This document shows positions 1 to 6,135 of a stretch of DNA of 10,459 bases, piece after piece. Within the stretch, counting starts at the first letter, position 1; every line of letters begins with the position of its first letter. The stretch spans positions 1 through 10,459 of the forward strand of contig CAZJYC010000083.1 of NCBI GenBank assembly GCA_964550165.1. Reading direction: 5' to 3'. The notes beneath the pieces were generated by a model, which did not search any database, was not told where the DNA came from, and was given only the letters and a program-made list of their open reading frames with translations. This DNA is from CAZJYC01 sp964550165 (GTDB taxonomy: Bacteria > Acidobacteriota > Aminicenantia > Aminicenantales > Aminicenantaceae). Position numbers and translations under genes: made by a program.

Positions 1-413
1 AGGAATGAAGAAAGTCCGCCAGTATGGTCGCGATGAATATGGGAGAGGACAACGATCTCCACATCCTTTGGATTAACCTTTAATCTGTCGATATTATGGA
101 AGAGAATATCGCTTTGCGTTCCCGTGTCAAACAAAATTGTCTTTTCTGTGCCCTGGATAAGGCAGGAAAATCCCCAGTCCGCCTGAGTCCCTTCGCTGTA
201 GACATAGTTGTCGTAAAGGATGGTCACGGTTATCGGATTTTCTTCAAGGCCAGAAGTTTTGCCGGCACAATTCCGGGAGCCGTATGTTGTCTTTCCAAAT
301 GAGGCATCTTCGGCATTTGATTCAGGTATAAAAATAAAGGCCAAGAAGATTAAAGCCAACAGGGCGACCTGGATTTGTGGCAGGGGCGTCAATAAACAAT
401 GAGTTTTATTCAT
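1..413 (-). CDS. Exported MBL-fold metallo-hydrolase, COG1237-like (partial, 3' end off window)
   Basis: Translating the minus strand from ATG at 413 gives 137 codons with no stop before the window edge, so the C-terminal part is missing. Residues 15-30 are strongly hydrophobic after a Lys-containing N-terminus, and SNA|ED (about 34/35) is a good signal peptidase I site, so export is likely. The mature part has the shape of the MBL-fold branch related to dihydropterin-ribofuranosyl-aminobenzene-phosphate synthases: ITVTILYDNYVYSEG, then WGFSCLI, then LFDTG (Asp96), then SHIHRDHTGG. The last supplies metal-ligand candidates His125, His127, Asp129 and His130. Members of this branch usually read SHGHWDH, so Ile and Arg in the motif are mildly unusual. 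An AGGAGA ribosome binding site lies 7 bases upstream of the ATG. Family assignment is secure; the substrate cannot be told from this fragment. Confidence 0.88.
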   Translation of the reverse strand, partial: MNKTHCLLTPLPQIQVALLALIFLAFIFIPESNAEDASFGKTTYGSRNCAGKTSGLEENPITVTILYDNYVYSEGTQADWGFSCLIQGTEKTILFDTGTQSDILFHNIDRLKVNPKDVEIVVLSHIHRDHTGGLSSF

Positions 414-442
414 GTTCTCTCTCCTTTCTTATGCAGAGCATT

Positions 443-457
443 AAGGCCAGAGGCCTT
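443..457 (-). other. Hairpin in the MBL gene leader
   Basis: AAGGCC-AGA-GGCCTT is a perfect 6-bp inverted repeat with a 3-base loop. It lies in the predicted leader of the minus-strand hydrolase gene, about 20 bases before its ribosome binding site. There is no U-run, so it is not an obvious terminator. It could stabilise the leader or be an operator half-site pair; the sequence does not decide. Confidence 0.4.
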
Positions 458-494
458 CCAGCGTATCTTTCTTATCAGGAACATTTAACTCTTA

Positions 495-524
495 TCTATA
501 TCAAGGGAGAAAAACGAATGTCAA
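495..524 (-). promoter_or_regulatory. Promoter of the MBL-fold hydrolase gene
   Basis: Read on the minus strand, a perfect TTGACA (524-519) is followed after 18 bases by TATAGA (500-495). This would start transcription near 488 and give a leader of about 75 bases before ATG 413. The leader contains the small hairpin at 443-457. It is divergent from the lipoprotein promoter, only about 20 bases away. Confidence 0.6.
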
Positions 525-545
525 GGAAATATGGAAATGTGAAAT

Positions 546-574
546 TTGATTTAAAATTCCGGATAAAGTAAAAT
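546..574 (+). promoter_or_regulatory. Promoter of the small lipoprotein gene
   Basis: TTGATT (546-551), a 17-base spacer and TAAAAT (569-574) match the sigma-70 consensus at 4/6 and 5/6 positions. Transcription would start near 581, about 22 bases before ATG 603. Two near-identical AT-rich sequences, GATTTAAAATTC (548-559) and GATTTTAAAATTC (584-596), lie over the spacer and just past the predicted start site, where a regulator could bind. Confidence 0.55.
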
Positions 575-602
575 CACAAAAACGATTTTAAAATTCGTGG
601 AG

Positions 603-980
603 ATGAAGCTGAAAATTATATTCCCTTTATTTTTTATGTTTTTCTTCGCCGGATGCACGGAGTGGATTATAGTTCCGGCTCATATCTATTCTGTCGATAT
701 CCTTGAAACCACTGCTTTGGGCCAGACAATCGCGTTTCAGATGGAATGCCAGACTCCTGACCCCTGCTTTGAATTCCACCGCCTGGAGATAAAACACTCT
801 GAGTTTGATGTCTATGTGAAAGTTTACGCCAAAAGAGACCCGGAAATCATATGCATCCAGATACTCGGCTCGATCAAGGCCTCAGGCGAGTTTGAGCCGC
901 CTCAGGCCGGAACCTATCGCTTCCATTTCTGGCAGGAAACTCTTTCCAAATATCTGGATAAGACTGTGGCTGTCAAATAA
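603..980 (+). CDS. Small predicted lipoprotein of unknown function
   Basis: The 125-residue product begins MKLKIIFPLFFMFFFAGCTEW, a lipoprotein signal peptide with lipobox FAGC and lipidation site Cys18. The next residue is Thr, not Asp, which would favour outer-membrane sorting if the cell has a Lol system. I do not recognise the mature domain. It is rich in alternating hydrophobic residues, with three further cysteines (Cys49, Cys55, Cys84) and a C-terminal part around residues 95-112 (FEPPQAGTYRFHFW), which suggests a small beta-sandwich. GTG at 597 is an in-frame alternative start; neither start has a well-spaced ribosome binding site, since the GGAG at 599-602 abuts the ATG. I chose the ATG because it gives a standard lipoprotein signal. 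The gene is divergent from the MBL hydrolase and ends at a probable terminator. Confidence 0.72.
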   Translation: MKLKIIFPLFFMFFFAGCTEWIIVPAHIYSVDILETTALGQTIAFQMECQTPDPCFEFHRLEIKHSEFDVYVKVYAKRDPEIICIQILGSIKASGEFEPPQAGTYRFHFWQETLSKYLDKTVAVK

Positions 981-1005
981 AACCGCCTGCACAACAGCTT
1001 TTTTT
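969..1005 (+). terminator. Probable intrinsic terminator of the lipoprotein gene
   Basis: GCTGT (969-973) can pair with ACAGC (994-998), and a run of seven T follows directly (999-1005). The stem is only 5 bp and its 20-base loop holds a further 3-bp CTG/CAG stem, so the hairpin is weak. The position at the stop codon and the T-run make termination likely. Confidence 0.45.
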
Positions 1006-1075
1006 ACCCTATCCGAACATTGTCAGACGATTCCATATTCTTCACTGAGGTTGTCAAATTGAGGAGCGGATTGCT

Positions 1076-1092
1076 AAAAAGTAATTCTTTAC
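1076..1092 (-). terminator. Weak candidate terminator of the S46 peptidase gene
   Basis: On the minus strand, GTAA-AGAA-TTAC is followed by TTTTT, about 20 bases after the peptidase stop codon. The stem is 4 bp and AT-rich, so this is a weak call resting mainly on position. Confidence 0.3.
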
Positions 1093-1110
1093 CCTGGAAG
1101 TTGGATTTTA

Positions 1111-3204
1111 TTACCTTTGGCCTTTGGCCATAATCTCTCCGGCCAGTTCATCCGCGTCGTAAAGCTTGCGCAGGGCTTCGAGCATGTAAGCGCAGTGGAC
1201 AGAGACGGCCCGGCTTTTGGTCTCATCGTAGACAAACCGACTAACCAGGCTTTCGATATTTCCGTCGAATATCAAACCGACGAGCTCCCCCTCTCTGTTC
1301 ACCACCGGAGAGCCTGAGTTTCCGCCGATGATATCGCAGGTGCTGACGAAATTCGCGGGCGTCGCGAGGTCGAGTTTATCCTTGCGGTCCCAGAATCTCT
1401 GAGGCAGGAAAAATTCCCCTTTGTTGTCGAAGCTCGTGGCGCGATCATACAATCCGTAGAACGTAGTCTTGTAAGGCGCGACAGTCCCGTTCATGGGATA
1501 GCCGACCGCCGCACCGTAAGAGAGGCGCAGGGTGAAGGTTGCATCGGGATAGGTGGTTTTTCCGTAGGCGGCGAAGCGGGCCTTGGCGATTTTTTCTGCG
1601 GCGGAGGTCAAAACACTCTCGAAGTTATCCCGGACCCATTTCTCGCTCTCCCGCATCATCGGATCGAGCATTCTCATCAGGACGATCGCAGGGTCTTTCG
1701 ATTTCTGGACCGCCTTCTCCCCTCCTTCAACGAGCGCCTTGCGGAGTTTAACATCGTCAAGCTTGCTGCCGGCGACAATTTTTCTGGCGACGTTTTCCGG
1801 GGAATCACCGGCTAAAGCGATTTTGAGGAACTCATCGTTGTTTCCAAGCTCTTCCAGTCCCCATTTCAGATTGGCCGCCAGCATGAGCTCCTCCATGTCT
1901 TTGTAGATAGGAGCGGGCGAAAAAAGGCTATACCGCAGCTCTTCGAGCTCAGACTCGTGATAACCCGGGAGCCTTTCGGCATCCGGCTTTTTGACCTCCA
2001 CGACGTAGCGGACGATGGCGCCAGCGATTCCCGTGTAGGCGCTTCCGAGGCGGCGGTAGAAACGTTGCTTGAACGTCTTACGGCTCTCCTCCAGAACCTG
2101 GGCGATGGAGTCCCAGGCGTCGCCGTAGGCTGTCTGCCATTCGGGATTGGAAGCGACCATCTTCCGGAAATCATCCTGCTCCTTTTTGCGTTTGGCCATC
2201 AAGCCCTCGTCCAGAAGGCCCTGAAATTCTCCTGTCAGGGCTTTTTTGCTGTTCTCCAGGCCAAAAATGCGGCCAAGAGCGCGGCGCTGCTGTTCCGGAC
2301 CTCTGGCAGCATACTCGCGCAGCGTCTGGAGATAGCGGTCTATGAATTTCATGATCAGCGGATAATAGACATCCCGCTGGTATTCCAGCCGCGCATAGGT
2401 GTAAAGGCGGTCTGTGGAGCCCGGATTTCCGGAAACAAAAACAAGGTCCCCTTCCTTTAGTCCCTGGGGATTCCAGCGAAGATAATTCTGGGAATTCACG
2501 GGCTTTCCGTTTTCGTAAGCCCGGAAGAAAGCCATGTCGAGGTCGTAACGAGGATAAGTGAAGTTGTCGGAATCTCCACCGAAATAGGCAGCCTGCCGCT
2601 CCGGAGCCATGACCAAACGGACATCCGTATACTTTTTATAACGGTAGAGCCAGTATTCTCCGCCGCGGTAGAGGTCGGTCACGTTGGAGCGCAGGCCCGT
2701 CTTGTCCAGGCTTTCCTTTTCAATCTTGGCCATCTCCGCACGCCGGGCTTTGAGCGCTTCGGCATCTGTCATTCCTTCTTTGATGGCGGCTTTCACCCTG
2801 GCTGTCACATCCTCCATGGAAACCAGCACGTTGATCTCCAGGTCCGGGCATTTAATCTCTTCTTCGAATGTACGGGCATAAAAACCTGTGGCAACGTAAT
2901 CCCGTTCGGCCGTGGACATTTTCTGGAGCTGTCCCATGGCCACATGGTGGTTGGTCAACACCAGCCCGTTAGGACTGATGAACGACCCGGAGCCGCCGTC
3001 CATAAAGCGAACGCTGGAAAGGCGGATGTGGTTGAGCCATTCGTCGGTCGGGGTGAAACCGTAGCGCTCTTTAAGCTGCTTGAGCGGTGGGTTATCGAAC
3101 GTCCACATTCCCTCATCGGCCAGAGAAATCCGGCTGGCAAGGAAAGACAGCGCAAGAATAAGCCCGATGGACAGACTAAAGTTTGTCCGAAATCTTTTTT
3201 TCAT
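1111..3204 (-). CDS. S46 family dipeptidyl-peptidase, DPP7-type pocket, exported
   Basis: This 697-residue protein has the length and motifs of S46 serine peptidases, which remove dipeptides from the N-termini of oligopeptides in the periplasm or at the cell surface. Residues 1-29 form a Sec signal peptide (ISLA|DEG). Numbered from ATG 3204, the catalytic triad is His87 in LTNHHV, Asp223 in RYDLDMAFFR and Ser630 in GGNSGSP. Between the two protease lobes lies a long, Lys/Glu-rich helical insert (about 270-540), typical of the family. The residue 18 positions after the catalytic Ser is Gly648 (IFDGN). In Porphyromonas enzymes this position separates DPP7 (Gly, broad or hydrophobic P1) from DPP11 (Arg or Ser, acidic P1), so a DPP7-like specificity is expected. 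ATG 3204 is preferred over GTG 3210 because AGGAG(A) lies 6 bases upstream. A TATAAT box sits upstream; the GGT gene lies 283 bases further upstream. Confidence 0.95.
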   Translation of the reverse strand: MKKRFRTNFSLSIGLILALSFLASRISLADEGMWTFDNPPLKQLKERYGFTPTDEWLNHIRLSSVRFMDGGSGSFISPNGLVLTNHHVAMGQLQKMSTAERDYVATGFYARTFEEEIKCPDLEINVLVSMEDVTARVKAAIKEGMTDAEALKARRAEMAKIEKESLDKTGLRSNVTDLYRGGEYWLYRYKKYTDVRLVMAPERQAAYFGGDSDNFTYPRYDLDMAFFRAYENGKPVNSQNYLRWNPQGLKEGDLVFVSGNPGSTDRLYTYARLEYQRDVYYPLIMKFIDRYLQTLREYAARGPEQQRRALGRIFGLENSKKALTGEFQGLLDEGLMAKRKKEQDDFRKMVASNPEWQTAYGDAWDSIAQVLEESRKTFKQRFYRRLGSAYTGIAGAIVRYVVEVKKPDAERLPGYHESELEELRYSLFSPAPIYKDMEELMLAANLKWGLEELGNNDEFLKIALAGDSPENVARKIVAGSKLDDVKLRKALVEGGEKAVQKSKDPAIVLMRMLDPMMRESEKWVRDNFESVLTSAAEKIAKARFAAYGKTTYPDATFTLRLSYGAAVGYPMNGTVAPYKTTFYGLYDRATSFDNKGEFFLPQRFWDRKDKLDLATPANFVSTCDIIGGNSGSPVVNREGELVGLIFDGNIESLVSRFVYDETKSRAVSVHCAYMLEALRKLYDADELAGEIMAKGQR

Positions 3205-3238
3205 CTTCACTCTCCTATCTTTGATTAGAGGATCAAGT

Positions 3239-3244
3239 ATTATA
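3239..3244 (-). promoter_or_regulatory. -10 box of the S46 peptidase promoter
   Basis: A perfect TATAAT on the minus strand lies 34 bases before ATG 3204, placing the start site near 3232. No good -35 is seen at 16-18 bases (best TTCCAT), so an activator or a weak promoter is possible. It implies that the inverted-repeat element at 3302-3442 lies upstream of the peptidase transcript rather than in its leader. Confidence 0.5.
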
Positions 3245-3289
3245 TTCTAAATACGCCGGCAAATGGAAAAAGTTATCTTTTATCGTTAG

Positions 3290-3295
3290 TATATT
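3290..3295 (+). promoter_or_regulatory. Candidate -10 box for the 3302-3442 RNA
   Basis: TATATT matches TATAAT at five of six positions and ends 6 bases before the first base of the outer stem. No recognisable -35 lies at the usual distance (AAAAAG region), so the support is the spacing alone. Confidence 0.3.
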
Positions 3296-3301
3296 TTTTT
3301 C

Positions 3302-3442
3302 TGTGATGAGAAAAGAAATTTGATAGAGTAAGGAATGAAGCCGCTGGTTTTCGTCCCTCCGAAGCCCATGGTGGTGGGTGGGCGGGTCTTTGGCGAGGAG
3401 GGATGGAAACCAGCACTGTGAGAGTTCACTTTTCTCATCACA
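3302..3442 (+). ncRNA. Candidate structured RNA or miniature inverted-repeat element with nested stems
   Basis: The outer arms, TGTGATGAGAAAAG (3302-3315) and its exact complement (3429-3442), form a 14-bp stem. An internal bubble (27 bases on the left, 14 on the right) separates it from an inner 18-bp stem, 3343-3360 with 3397-3414. The inner stem is continuous on the plus strand only if two G-U pairs are allowed (3351/3406 and 3353/3404). On the minus strand these become A-C mismatches, which favours a plus-strand RNA. The 36-base apical loop is G-rich (3370-3386). A TATATT box at 3290-3295 would start transcription at 3301-3303, exactly at the stem base. The stem-bubble-stem outline recalls 6S RNA, but the element is shorter and I see no conserved 6S sequence. 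A MITE-like element is the main alternative; I see no clear target duplication (flanks TTTTTTC and TCCCTTC). Confidence 0.5.
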
Positions 3443-3455
3443 TCCCTTCAGGGGA

Positions 3456-3474
3456 AAAAAGATGCTTCCTTTTT
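3456..3474. terminator. Weak hairpin with A/T runs after the GGT-like gene
   Basis: AAAAAG (3456-3461) pairs with CTTTTT (3469-3474) around a 7-base loop. On the minus strand an alternative AGAT/ATCT stem (3475-3478 with 3460-3463) is followed by a T-run and could end the GGT-like transcript; on the plus strand the T-run could end an RNA from 3302. Both stems are AT-rich and short. Confidence 0.25.
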
Positions 3475-3487
3475 ATCTGTCCCATCC

Positions 3488-5341
3488 CTACCAGGCGATG
3501 CCGTAGTCTTCGCCGTAGTTGCTGGAGCCTCCCCACAGTGTTCCGTGCTTCCAGTCGAAATAGATGGCATTGATCGGACCTGAAGTGTATTTTCTGTAAT
3601 CAACCGCATAGCCCATATTTTCAAGAATTTCCTTGACCTTTTGCGTAACTTTCTCGTTCAAATGCAGCTTCCCCGGTTCGATCTCATGCTTGCCAAAAGA
3701 GCTGTGCATCTGAAAGCTGACGATATTCGGCGCTTCGCAGGCTTCCTGGACGTTCATGCCGAATTCGACGACGTCCAGAAAAAACTGGAGCATATTCTGG
3801 TCCTGGGTGTCCCCGCCCTGGACGGCAAAAGACAGAAAGGGCTTGCCATGTTTGAGAGCGAGGCTGGGAGTCAAGGTGGCGCGGGGCCTCTTGCCTGGAG
3901 CCACGACGTTAAAGGGATTCTTGGCTTCGTCCAGGACAAAGCTTTGCATACGCTGGCTCATCCCTACTCCTGTGTTGCCAGCGATGCAGGCCGGAATCCA
4001 GCCGCCGCTGGGAGTCATGGAGACGACCCATCCCTCCTTGTCAGCAGCCTGTACAGAGGTTGTCCCGGCCAGAAAGCTTTCCTCCAGAGAGCTGTTTTCG
4101 TCCTTCTTTGCCGGCTCATCCGGCCAGGCCTTTGGCCAGTTGGCGATATACTGAAGATACGGATTTTTCTTTCCTTCAAAAGGATAGGGGTCGCCTGGCC
4201 TGACATCGGGTTCGTTAATATTCCAGTTCAAGGCCTTTAGCCTTTCTTTGGCGTATTCCTTGGACAGCAGCCCTTTGATCGGCTCTTCGGGCGGGAAATA
4301 GGGGTCACCGTAATAGAAATCACGGTCGGCAAAAGCCAGGTTCATCACCTGATAGAGGGCATGGATGTAGTTGACGCTGTTGAAGCCCATGGATTTCAGA
4401 TCTATATTCTCCAGCATGTTCAGCATCTGAAGCATCACCGGACCCTGAACCCAGCAGGTTAATTTGCAGACTTCGATTCCTTTATAGGTGGTCATCACAG
4501 GCTCCTCGATGTGGACTTTCCATTTGGCCAGGTCCTCCATGGTGATCAGCCCGCCCTGCTCCTGGCAGCCGCGGACAAATTCTTCGGCGATATCTTCCAT
4601 ATAGAACCGCTCGTAGGCAGCATAGATGGCTTCCCTGCGGTTTTTCCCTGCGGAAAGGGCTTTTTCCTCTGCTTCGACCCATTTTTTTAGCGTGTTCAGC
4701 AGGTCTGGCTGGCTGAAGATCTCACCGGGGTAGGGCGCTTCACGCTCCTCGCCGGGATGAGGAAGAAGGACTTTCTTGGAATAGGGCCATTGCTTGATTC
4801 TCTCTTTGTTTCGTTCGATGCTGTCCGCAAGCTGCTGGTCAATCGGATATCCCTCTGCCAGCTCCATGGCTGGTTCGAGCACTTCCTTGAGGCTCATGGT
4901 CCCAAACTCAGCCAGCATGACCATTAGGCCGCCGGGAGTGCCCGGTGTGACCGCAGCCAGAGGGCCGTAAGCTGGCGGGTAGTCCATACCTTTTGCCTTG
5001 AAGAATTCAGGCGTTGCGCCGGTCGGAGCCACACCCAAAGCGTTTATCCCGTAGACTTTTTGGGTATGAGGATTGAAAATCAAGGCCTGAGTCTCGCCTC
5101 CCCAGCTCAGAACATCATACATGGTGCAGACCGAGGCGAGCATGGCGCAGGCTGCATCCACGGCGTTACCGCCGCGCTCGAATATTTTGGCTCCGGCAGT
5201 CGCAGCCAGTGGCTTACCGGTTATGGCCATCCAGTGCTTGCCATGAAGCACCGGCTTTTCGGTCCGGCCGGAATTCATCCTGACAGAGGCAAGCAGAAAC
5301 ACAATCAGCAAGATCATTATTTTCCATTTTTCATAGTCCAT
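3488..5341 (-). CDS. Gamma-glutamyltransferase-family Ntn-hydrolase with a divergent substrate pocket
   Basis: The 617-residue protein is full length for the GGT family, whose precursors self-cleave to give a small subunit with an N-terminal catalytic Thr. An N-terminal hydrophobic segment (about 8-20) indicates export or anchoring. Family landmarks are KPLAATAGAKIFERGGNAVDAA (about 43-64), AVTPGTPGG (about 130-138) and AGTTSVQAADKEGWVVS, in which Thr427 is the predicted cleavage point and nucleophile (TTHxSVVD in E. coli GGT). QGG (508-510) matches the Gly-Gly oxyanion region. By eye, the E. coli residues that hold gamma-glutamate are not kept: Arg114 falls on Leu102, Asn411 on Ser, Gln430 on Arg464, Asp433 on Ser467, and Ser462-Ser463 on Ala-Thr. 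Cleavage and an Ntn activity are likely, but classical glutathione transpeptidation is doubtful; an acylase or other amidase is possible. The start is set by AGGAGG 6 bases before ATG. Confidence 0.92.
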   Translation of the reverse strand: MDYEKWKIMILLIVFLLASVRMNSGRTEKPVLHGKHWMAITGKPLAATAGAKIFERGGNAVDAACAMLASVCTMYDVLSWGGETQALIFNPHTQKVYGINALGVAPTGATPEFFKAKGMDYPPAYGPLAAVTPGTPGGLMVMLAEFGTMSLKEVLEPAMELAEGYPIDQQLADSIERNKERIKQWPYSKKVLLPHPGEEREAPYPGEIFSQPDLLNTLKKWVEAEEKALSAGKNRREAIYAAYERFYMEDIAEEFVRGCQEQGGLITMEDLAKWKVHIEEPVMTTYKGIEVCKLTCWVQGPVMLQMLNMLENIDLKSMGFNSVNYIHALYQVMNLAFADRDFYYGDPYFPPEEPIKGLLSKEYAKERLKALNWNINEPDVRPGDPYPFEGKKNPYLQYIANWPKAWPDEPAKKDENSSLEESFLAGTTSVQAADKEGWVVSMTPSGGWIPACIAGNTGVGMSQRMQSFVLDEAKNPFNVVAPGKRPRATLTPSLALKHGKPFLSFAVQGGDTQDQNMLQFFLDVVEFGMNVQEACEAPNIVSFQMHSSFGKHEIEPGKLHLNEKVTQKVKEILENMGYAVDYRKYTSGPINAIYFDWKHGTLWGGSSNYGEDYGIAW

Positions 5342-5397
5342 CTTTGTCCTCCTTTTCAGGCAATACTCATCATCCCTTGCGTTTTTTCTGCCTTTTC

Positions 5398-5425
5398 AGT
5401 CTATTCTCCAGTTCAGGAATGTCAA
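5398..5425 (-). promoter_or_regulatory. Promoter of the GGT-like gene
   Basis: On the minus strand, a perfect TTGACA (5425-5420), a 16-base spacer and TAGACT (5403-5398) lie about 57 bases before ATG 5341. The start site would be near 5391. The stretch CCTTTTCAG occurs twice between the promoter and the gene (5351-5359 and 5391-5399, plus-strand reading). Confidence 0.6.
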
Positions 5426-5453
5426 GAGTTCGATAAAAGTGCGAGGATAATTT

Positions 5454-5479
5454 AAGCTCTGAAGTGGCTTTTTGAGCTT
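5454..5479. terminator. Inverted repeat after the TPR-like gene
   Basis: AAGCTC (5454-5459) and GAGCTT (5474-5479) form a 6-bp stem around a 14-base loop, about 70 bases after the minus-strand TPR-like stop codon and just upstream of the GGT promoter. There is no clean T-run after it on the minus strand, so a terminator role is only suggested by position. Confidence 0.25.
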
Positions 5480-5551
5480 CTTGTCTTCAAAATGCGAAGA
5501 AGAATCGTCTCAGATGAATGCTCTCAAATTGTTCCAGTGGGCAGGCGTGTG

Positions 5552-5860
5552 TTAAGATTGTTTAAATTTTTCTCTTTTCTTTTGAGCCAGAATGGCCTCC
5601 ACCTGAAGGCTGTTGATTGCGGACCTCGCCATGTTTTTATAGTCGACCTCTTTGAAGAGCGACTCAGCCATCTCGTAGTATTTGACCGCAGTCCTGATGT
5701 TGCCGATTTTCTCTTGCTCATGGCCGAGAGTATAGGCCGCCATCCCGTCATTGGTCGCCCTGAACAACTCCTCAAGGCATAGAATGATTTTTCCCGGGTT
5801 AATAAGCCGGCGGCAGTCTTTGATTTGGTCTTTGATATGCTTCTGCGACTTCCACTCCAT
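5552..5860 (-). CDS. Small TPR-like protein of unknown function
   Basis: The 102-residue, Lys/Glu-rich product has no signal peptide or membrane segment and should be cytoplasmic. Residues about 39-71 match a tetratricopeptide repeat, with Leu45-Gly46, Gly53, Ala58, Tyr61/Tyr62 and Ala65 in the expected places (LGHEQEKIGNIRTAVKYYEMA). The segments before and after are predicted helical, so it may be one TPR with capping helices that binds a protein partner. GGAG lies 7 bases before ATG 5860, and an in-frame TAA lies just upstream with no other start. The opposite strand is also open, but its product lacks any recognisable pattern. Divergent from the serine hydrolase gene; function unknown. 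Confidence 0.68.
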   Translation of the reverse strand: MEWKSQKHIKDQIKDCRRLINPGKIILCLEELFRATNDGMAAYTLGHEQEKIGNIRTAVKYYEMAESLFKEVDYKNMARSAINSLQVEAILAQKKREKFKQS

Positions 5861-5966
5861 GGCCTGGCTCCAGCTACCGTCTTTTTATTGGCTCTATTTA
5901 AGAATTTTTTGCTTTTTTGTCTGGAAAATGGGCTTCGAACTCTAATCTCTTCAACTTTTTACGCAA

Positions 5967-5995
5967 TAAATAGCACAAGAAAATGCAGAAGTCAA
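5967..5995 (-). promoter_or_regulatory. Candidate promoter of the TPR-like gene
   Basis: On the minus strand, TTGACT (5995-5990), 17 bases and TATTTA (5972-5967) preceded by TGC form an extended -10 type promoter. The start site would be near 5960, leaving a leader of about 100 bases before ATG 5860. Confidence 0.4.
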
Positions 5996-6011
5996 AGAAT
6001 AAAATTCTAAA

Positions 6012-6042
6012 GCCAGCAATCCCAATTCTTGGTTAAGCTGGC
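6012..6042. other. Compound hairpin upstream of the serine hydrolase promoter
   Basis: GCCAGC (6012-6017) pairs with GCTGGC (6037-6042), and the interval holds a second stem, CCAA-TTC-TTGG. No T-run follows on either strand. It lies between the divergent TPR-like and serine hydrolase promoters, so it could be an operator or a transcription barrier. The core AGCCAGCA recurs in the larger inverted repeat past the other end of the hydrolase gene (8075-8085). Confidence 0.35.
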
Positions 6043-6069
6043 GTCTGAGAAAAGGCGCTAAAAATCACC

Positions 6070-6098
6070 TGGCAAAAGGCTCAATAAATTCATATAAT
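6070..6098 (+). promoter_or_regulatory. Promoter of the serine hydrolase gene
   Basis: A perfect TATAAT (6093-6098) is preceded after 17 bases by TGGCAA (6070-6075, 3/6 to consensus). The start site would be near 6105, giving a leader of about 30 bases that ends in a strong ribosome binding site. Confidence 0.55.
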
Positions 6099-6135
6099 TT
6101 TTCCAATCCATGCTTGGTGAGGAGGTATTTCGAAA

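Noticed and set aside
377..571. Plus-strand open frame of 64 codons between the MBL and lipoprotein genes.
   Set aside because: It overlaps the start of the MBL gene and both divergent promoters, has no ribosome binding site, and its product is featureless.
1957..2460. Plus-strand open frame of 167 codons inside the S46 peptidase gene.
   Set aside because: It lies wholly antisense to a well-conserved peptidase and shows no ribosome binding site or recognisable domain.
3302..3442. Intrinsic terminator of the GGT-like gene or riboswitch of the S46 gene.
   Set aside because: No T-run follows the outer stem on the minus strand, the inner stem pairs better on the plus strand, and the S46 -10 box lies between the element and the gene.
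3641..4240. Plus-strand open frame of 199 codons inside the GGT-like gene.
   Set aside because: Antisense shadow of a clear GGT-family coding sequence; no domain or signal in its product.
5925..5950. A GGGCTTCGAACTC stretch that looks like the T-arm of a minus-strand tRNA.
   Set aside because: The T-stem does not pair cleanly and no acceptor, anticodon or D-arm can be placed around it. At most a chance match or an old remnant.
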